A program made the position numbers and the translations under genes. From positions 1 through 14,429 of the forward strand of contig CAYRKW010000076.1 of NCBI GenBank assembly GCA_964425135.1: a DNA stretch of 14,429 bases, given 5' to 3'. Shown in pieces: positions 13,832 to 14,429 of this stretch (its first letter is position 1; each line of letters begins with the position of its first letter). The notes beneath the pieces are model-generated. The model did no database searches. It was not told the DNA's origin and saw nothing but the letters and a program-made list of their open reading frames with translations. This stretch comes from CAYLLD01 sp964425135 (GTDB taxonomy: Bacteria > Pseudomonadota > Alphaproteobacteria > Rhodobacterales > Rhodobacteraceae).

Positions 13832-13934
13832 TATAGCGTTTGCAGTTTACATTGAGTCGATTGTTCGCTGCCTCTCGCTTTGCTCGAACGCGAAATGCGA
13901 TAAGCGTGCTGCTTTGAAAACTGGAAACGCTCTA
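13832..13934. repeat. Imperfect inverted-repeat intergenic element
   Basis: The 17-nt arms (13832-13848 and 13918-13934) pair at 15 of 17 positions: TATAGCGTTTGCAGTTT with the complement of AAACTGGAAACGCTCTA. The 69-nt interior contains further short complementarities (TTCGC with GCGAA). It begins 3 bp after the tadA stop and lies between convergent genes. AGCGTTTCCAGTTTT-type arms bounded by CTAGAGCG look like a dispersed alphaproteobacterial intergenic repeat, but copy number cannot be tested here. It may also act as a tadA transcript end. Confidence 0.6.
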
Positions 13935-13939
13935 GCGGA

Positions 13940-13958
13940 GTGCCCCTGATCGGGGCAC
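13940..13958. terminator. GC-rich hairpin between tadA and the DUF2971-like gene
   Basis: GTGCCCC (13940-13946) pairs perfectly with GGGGCAC (13952-13958) around TGATC. It lies between convergent genes and could end transcription from both sides, but neither strand has an immediate U-tract. It may instead be the outer part of the adjacent inverted-repeat element. Confidence 0.4.
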
Positions 13959-14012
13959 GCGGTATTGGTTTTGCGCTTGCGCGCACAGCGGGATATTTTT
14001 GAACCAAAGACG

Positions 14013-14429
14013 TTAGCCCCAATGATAGGGTAAACCACTCAGGTTTATTGTCGTTCCGGTCGCATTGTTTTCTTTGAGTGATTTGGTCAACTTTGTTTCT
14101 GTCTCCCATTCGGTCGGTCCCGGTGCAACAAATGCATTTGGAAAAATTAGGTGATCTTCTTTGTAGGCAAGAATGCAATCATCCAAAGCGAGAGTTGTGT
14201 ATTCAATTTCTGTTCCATTTGCTTGTGTGCGTTTGTATTTCCCGACAATGGGCTGGTTGGAAACCACTCGTATTTCGGTCTCGCTCGCATAGGCGGGATG
14301 TTTCATTCGCAACGATAAGTAGCACAGTCTCGAAAGAGTTTCTTCGGGCAGCGATACGTCATCAATTGATCCGGGTTCGTTTCGGATAATTTCTATGATT
14401 TCTTCGGTGATGTCTTCGATCATGGAATA
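14013..14429 (-). CDS. Partial DUF2971-like protein (C-terminal part)
   Basis: The frame ends with TAA at 14013-14015 and is still open at the window edge, so the true start is probably outside. The first in-frame ATG seen is at 14421-14423, giving at least 136 residues. LSLRMKHPAYASETEIRVVS, followed by CILAYKEDHLIFPNAFVAPG, resembles the C-terminal half of DUF2971 domains, where a 'K+P.F..E.E.R' core precedes a beta-rich end. Complete proteins of that type are about 250-300 residues, which agrees with a truncation by the window. The function of DUF2971 is unknown; members often occur in accessory regions. Codon and base use look more AT-rich than in the neighbouring tadA. Family assignment is from memory of the pattern and only moderately sure. 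Confidence 0.6.
   Translation of the reverse strand, partial: YSMIEDITEEIIEIIRNEPGSIDDVSLPEETLSRLCYLSLRMKHPAYASETEIRVVSNQPIVGKYKRTQANGTEIEYTTLALDDCILAYKEDHLIFPNAFVAPGPTEWETETKLTKSLKENNATGTTINLSGLPYHWG

Noticed and set aside
13831..14178. A 115-codon minus-strand frame overlapping the DUF2971-like gene and the inverted repeat
   Set aside because: It overlaps the better-supported frame at 14013-14429 and runs through the repeat element almost to the tadA stop. The translation has no recognisable features.
1..14429. CRISPR array, tRNA/rRNA genes, insertion sequence or prophage structural genes
   Set aside because: None seen. The only regular repeat array is the short 11-bp set at 9015-9068, which has no spacers of CRISPR size.

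Overview
The window is a chromosomal segment of an alphaproteobacterium, most likely Rhodobacterales or a close relative. The evidence is the recA-alaS pair, a RecA with an alphaproteobacterial sequence, an exact GAAC-N7-GAAC LexA (SOS) box in front of recA, the cysteine-free alphaproteobacterial form of ribosomal protein S4, and a muramidase/3-TM-holin pair of the kind used to release gene transfer agents (GTAs). I cannot name a genus from sequence alone. Genes are densely packed. Several start codons are GTG or TTG, and most operon junctions are overlaps or very short gaps.

Layout. (1) 4-594, minus: a sulfotransferase-like protein. (2) 690-4697, plus: SOS-controlled recA with a strong terminator, then alaS. 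(3) 4694-7679, minus: sufT-alr-mlaE-mlaF, read as one unit that runs tail-to-tail into alaS, so that the two opposing stop codons share a TTAA. (4) 7684-8882, plus: tgt, divergent from sufT across a short gap with one palindromic TATATA that can serve as -10 box in both directions. (5) 8883-9176: an unusual non-coding stretch with consecutive hairpins followed by four 11-bp repeats of ATGCACA. (6) 9177-10348: the GH108 muramidase and holin pair. (7) 10444-11313: a PhzF-family protein. (8) 11314-12366: a long leader with a near-consensus promoter, then rpsD. (9) 12449-12510: an inverted pair of REP-like palindromes. (10) 12520-13332, minus: rluB-type pseudouridine synthase, divergent from tadA (13383-13829, plus). 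(11) 13832-13958: an imperfect long inverted repeat and a GC hairpin. (12) 14013 to the window end, minus: the C-terminal part of a protein resembling DUF2971, running off the window.

How the genes relate. Much of the segment is housekeeping and concerns translation or tRNA/rRNA quality: alaS charges tRNA-Ala, tgt and tadA modify anticodons, rluB modifies 23S rRNA, rpsD is a small-subunit protein. The minus-strand operon mixes Fe-S maturation (sufT), cell-wall D-alanine supply (alr) and outer-membrane lipid transport (mlaE, mlaF). The lysis pair is the main accessory cassette and is probably an unlinked part of a GTA system, because no capsid or tail genes are present here. I did not find a wholly new multi-gene system. 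The observations most worth following up are non-coding: the helically phased ATGCACA array before the lysis cassette, the REP doublet, the rpsD leader and the shared divergent promoter.
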